The notes under the pieces were generated by a model that saw nothing but the letters and a program-made list of their open reading frames with translations, made no database searches and was not told the origin of the DNA. A program made the translations under genes and the position numbers. From ENR-C587 sp942493235 (GTDB lineage: Bacteria > Bacteroidota > Ignavibacteria > Kapaibacteriales > UBA2268): a DNA stretch of 64,000 bases. The stretch's first letter is position 1. Each line of letters begins with the position of its first letter. The stretch lies in assembly GCA_942493235.1 (NCBI GenBank), contig OW818676.1, positions 2,604,001 through 2,668,000 of the forward strand. Direction: 5' to 3'. Positions 62,242-64,000 of the stretch are shown here, piece by piece.

Positions 62242-63336
62242 TTATTTATTTATTAATTCCCTGATTTTTAGTACTGTCTTTTCTGCTGCGTCTCTTCTTG
62301 ATAGGCTGCCAGCGGCATCAGCCATAACACCTAATTTTTCATTTGAATTGATTAAAGTCATAATTGCTGAGCCGAGAGAGCTATCAATTTCATTATTATC
62401 TATCATAATGGCAGCACCGATTTTTTCTAATACTTCAGCGTTACTTTTCTGTTCACCATTAGAAGCAGAGGGCAAAGGAACTAATATTGAGGGCTTTGAT
62501 AAATAAGTAAGTTCTGCGGCAGTAGTAGCTCCTGAACGGCAAACCACCAAATCGGCTGCCGAATATGCACTTGCCATATCATCGATGAATTTTAATAATT
62601 TGACGTTGTTCGGTAGAGTTGAACTTATATGATAATCATTACCTGTCTGCCAAATAAATTGGATATGTTCTGTTTTTAATTGTTCAATTGCAGATAAAGT
62701 AGCATTATTAATTGCTCTTGCTCCGAGAGACCCTCCAAATATCAATACTGTTTTTTTATTTGTATCTAAATCGAATTTTTTACGAGCAACTTCTTTATCG
62801 GGTAAATTCTCGAACATTTTTCTTAATGGATTGCCAAGGCATACAATTTTTGAATGCAAATTAAAAGGGAAGTATTTTTTTGTTTCTTCAAATGATGTTA
62901 CTATTAAATTTGCTTTCGCAGCTAACATTCGAATTGTCTTTCCAGGAAATACATTTGACTCCATTAATACCAAAGGCAACCTCATCTGATTAGCCGTAAG
63001 CCCGGCAGGATAGCTAAGATAAGCTCCGGTGCAAAGCACAAAATCAGGCTTATACTTTTTTACAATTTTACGAGTAATCAATACTGACTTCAAGATTCTA
63101 TATGGCAATGATAATGTTCTGGCAGATAATACTCCAGAGAAACCTGTAATTGGAATTGGAGTAAAGTCGTACCCACATTCGGGTACTATTCGAGACTCTA
63201 ATCTATTTGGGTTACCAATGAAATATGCAGAAAAATTATTATCAGTCTGCTTTTCAAATTCTTCAGCCACTGCAAGAGCTGGAAATAAATGACCACCTGT
63301 ACCACCTGCGGCAATTAGTGCTTTAATTGTATTCAT
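62242..63336 (-). CDS. murG: UDP-GlcNAc transferase MurG
   Basis: The 364-residue membrane-associated glycosyltransferase adds GlcNAc to lipid I to make lipid II. Its N-terminal lipid-binding GGTGGHLFPALAVAEEF and the middle GGSLGARAIN are typical. The C-terminal UDP-binding segment is VVCRSGATTAAELTYLSKPSILVPLP. Length is standard. It stands alone, without the usual mur/fts neighbours, although the organism must still have a division cluster elsewhere. ATG start at 63336. Confidence 0.94.
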   Translation of the reverse strand: MNTIKALIAAGGTGGHLFPALAVAEEFEKQTDNNFSAYFIGNPNRLESRIVPECGYDFTPIPITGFSGVLSARTLSLPYRILKSVLITRKIVKKYKPDFVLCTGAYLSYPAGLTANQMRLPLVLMESNVFPGKTIRMLAAKANLIVTSFEETKKYFPFNLHSKIVCLGNPLRKMFENLPDKEVARKKFDLDTNKKTVLIFGGSLGARAINNATLSAIEQLKTEHIQFIWQTGNDYHISSTLPNNVKLLKFIDDMASAYSAADLVVCRSGATTAAELTYLSKPSILVPLPSASNGEQKSNAEVLEKIGAAIMIDNNEIDSSLGSAIMTLINSNEKLGVMADAAGSLSRRDAAEKTVLKIRELINK

Positions 63337-63634
63337 ATCTCATTTTATCAAATAATTATCAATAATTTTTCTTCTTTGCTAATAAATATTCGTAAAATTA
63401 CAAAATATTTCCGAATAATGATAATGAAAAACCGCAATTAGCTAACATTTCTTGTATAAATTCCTGAAATATTTGATAATTATTTTGTATATTGAGATTT
63501 GTATATTGAAAATAATAAATAGAGTAATTTTAAAGTATATTGAGAATAAATAAATAAAGTATTTTTTATGTATATTTTAATACTTAGAGAATAATAAATA
63601 GAGTAAATAATTTTTAGAAATTGGATAGTCAATA
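63337..63634. other. AT-rich intergenic region
   Basis: No gene. An imperfect repeated unit (ATATTGAAAATAATAAATAG, ATATTGAGAATAAATAAATA, TTAGAGAATAATAAATAG) recurs about every 40 bp in the last 140 bp. It holds the divergent upstream regions of murG and the antiporter gene. Confidence 0.5.
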
Positions 63635-64000
63635 ATGGACTGGTTGAGTATCAAAACGCCAATCACTAATCCGGTACTAATGTTTGCAATAGTACTTTTA
63701 ATTATTTTGCTTGCCCCTTTGATACTAAAAAAATTTCGAATTCCGGGTATTGTAGGACTAATTATTGCCGGTATGATAGTTGGTCCTAATGGCACCAATT
63801 TATTAGCTCGAGACTCCAGTATAATTTTATTTGGGACTATCGGGTTATTATATATAATGTTTATTGCAGGATTAGAGCTTGATTCCAATCAATTTTGGCA
63901 AAATAAAGCTAAAAGTATGATTTACGGGTCCTTTTTATTTCTTATTCCGTTAATGCTCGGATTATTTGTTACATTATTTGTATTAAATCTAAATACACTT
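63635..64000 (+). CDS. CPA2-type cation/proton antiporter, N-terminal part (runs off the window)
   Basis: Starts ATG at 63635 and stays open to the window end, 122 codons. It has three or more membrane helices: MFAIVLLIILLAPLIL, then IPGIVGLIIAGMIVGPNG, then TIGLLYIMFIAGLELD and FLFLIPLMLGLFVTLF. The GLIIAGMIVGPNG and FIAGLELD patterns are those of KefB/CPA2 antiporters, which exchange K+ or Na+ for H+. The rest, including any C-terminal regulatory domain, lies outside. Confidence 0.88.
   Translation, partial: MDWLSIKTPITNPVLMFAIVLLIILLAPLILKKFRIPGIVGLIIAGMIVGPNGTNLLARDSSIILFGTIGLLYIMFIAGLELDSNQFWQNKAKSMIYGSFLFLIPLMLGLFVTLFVLNLNTL

Noticed and set aside
1..64000. tRNA or rRNA genes
   Set aside because: I scanned both strands for the conserved T-arm pattern GGTTCGAAT-like followed by the acceptor pairing and found no convincing gene.

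Overview
The window is low-GC (about one third G+C) bacterial chromosome. It carries about 46 protein genes on both strands in short operons, with no rRNA, tRNA or CRISPR array that I could find. Five predicted or exported proteins end in (or resemble) type IX secretion C-terminal sorting domains. There is also a TonB receptor with a carboxypeptidase-like N-terminal domain, a bacillithiol deacetylase (BshB1), and OmpA proteins with a barrel-like N-terminus. Together these point to the Bacteroidota/Chlorobiota (FCB) group. An Ignavibacteria- or Kapabacteria-like lineage is my guess; there is no 16S gene to settle it. Shine-Dalgarno-like AGGAG or GAGG boxes precede some genes, but many starts lack one.

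Layout. 1-6.8 kb: the 5' end of a CoA-transferase gene, a YhdH/AcuI-type reductase, two small exported proteins, then a leftward operon murI - HD-GYP - CheY - holA. 7.6-11.3 kb: a methyltransferase, a SWIM zinc-finger protein and rsgA. 11.4-14.7 kb is accessory: a lone tyrosine recombinase, then a 170-residue protein whose C-terminus is three tandem heptads LY(R/S/K)AP plus a terminal Cys, a perfectly palindromic hairpin, and a radical SAM/SPASM enzyme, closed off by fragments of two repeat families. I read the two genes as an uncharacterised RiPP precursor/maturase cassette, the strongest candidate for something new here.

14.7-24.5 kb: envelope proteins (lipoprotein, OmpA-like barrel), a dihydroorotate-dehydrogenase-like enzyme, clpX, and a compact leftward cluster LOG - DnaJ - rhodanese - sigma-54 activator. 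24.7-32.1 kb: a UvrD-family helicase, a type-IX-secreted heparinase II/III-like lyase, a 1.4 kb gene-poor gap, pyrB and an HU protein. 32.4-42.2 kb: a TonB receptor with a His-rich membrane protein, an L,D-transpeptidase, kdsB, an oxidoreductase and glycosyltransferase pair, an AlbA_2 protein and a secreted BNR-type protein. 42.4-51.2 kb: xerD-type recombinase followed by a 173-bp tandem repeat array, ettA, a large exported protein, a VWA-OmpA-SPOR lipoprotein and a DinB protein. 51.7-64 kb: a VIT/VWA/DUF2135 protein, a secreted T9SS-tail protein, an FAD dehydrogenase, bshB1, a lamin-tail protein, a YoaP-like acetyltransferase, a receiver/histidine-kinase protein lacking its phospho-accepting His, murG, and the start of a CPA2 antiporter.

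Two families of short non-coding repeats with terminal inverted repeats recur in the gaps. Family 1 is about 130 bp with five copies; family 2 is about 305 bp with two long copies and two fragments. They look like MITEs. G-rich tracts able to form G-quadruplexes sit in two of the gaps. All identifications rest on reading motifs in the sequence; no database search was run.
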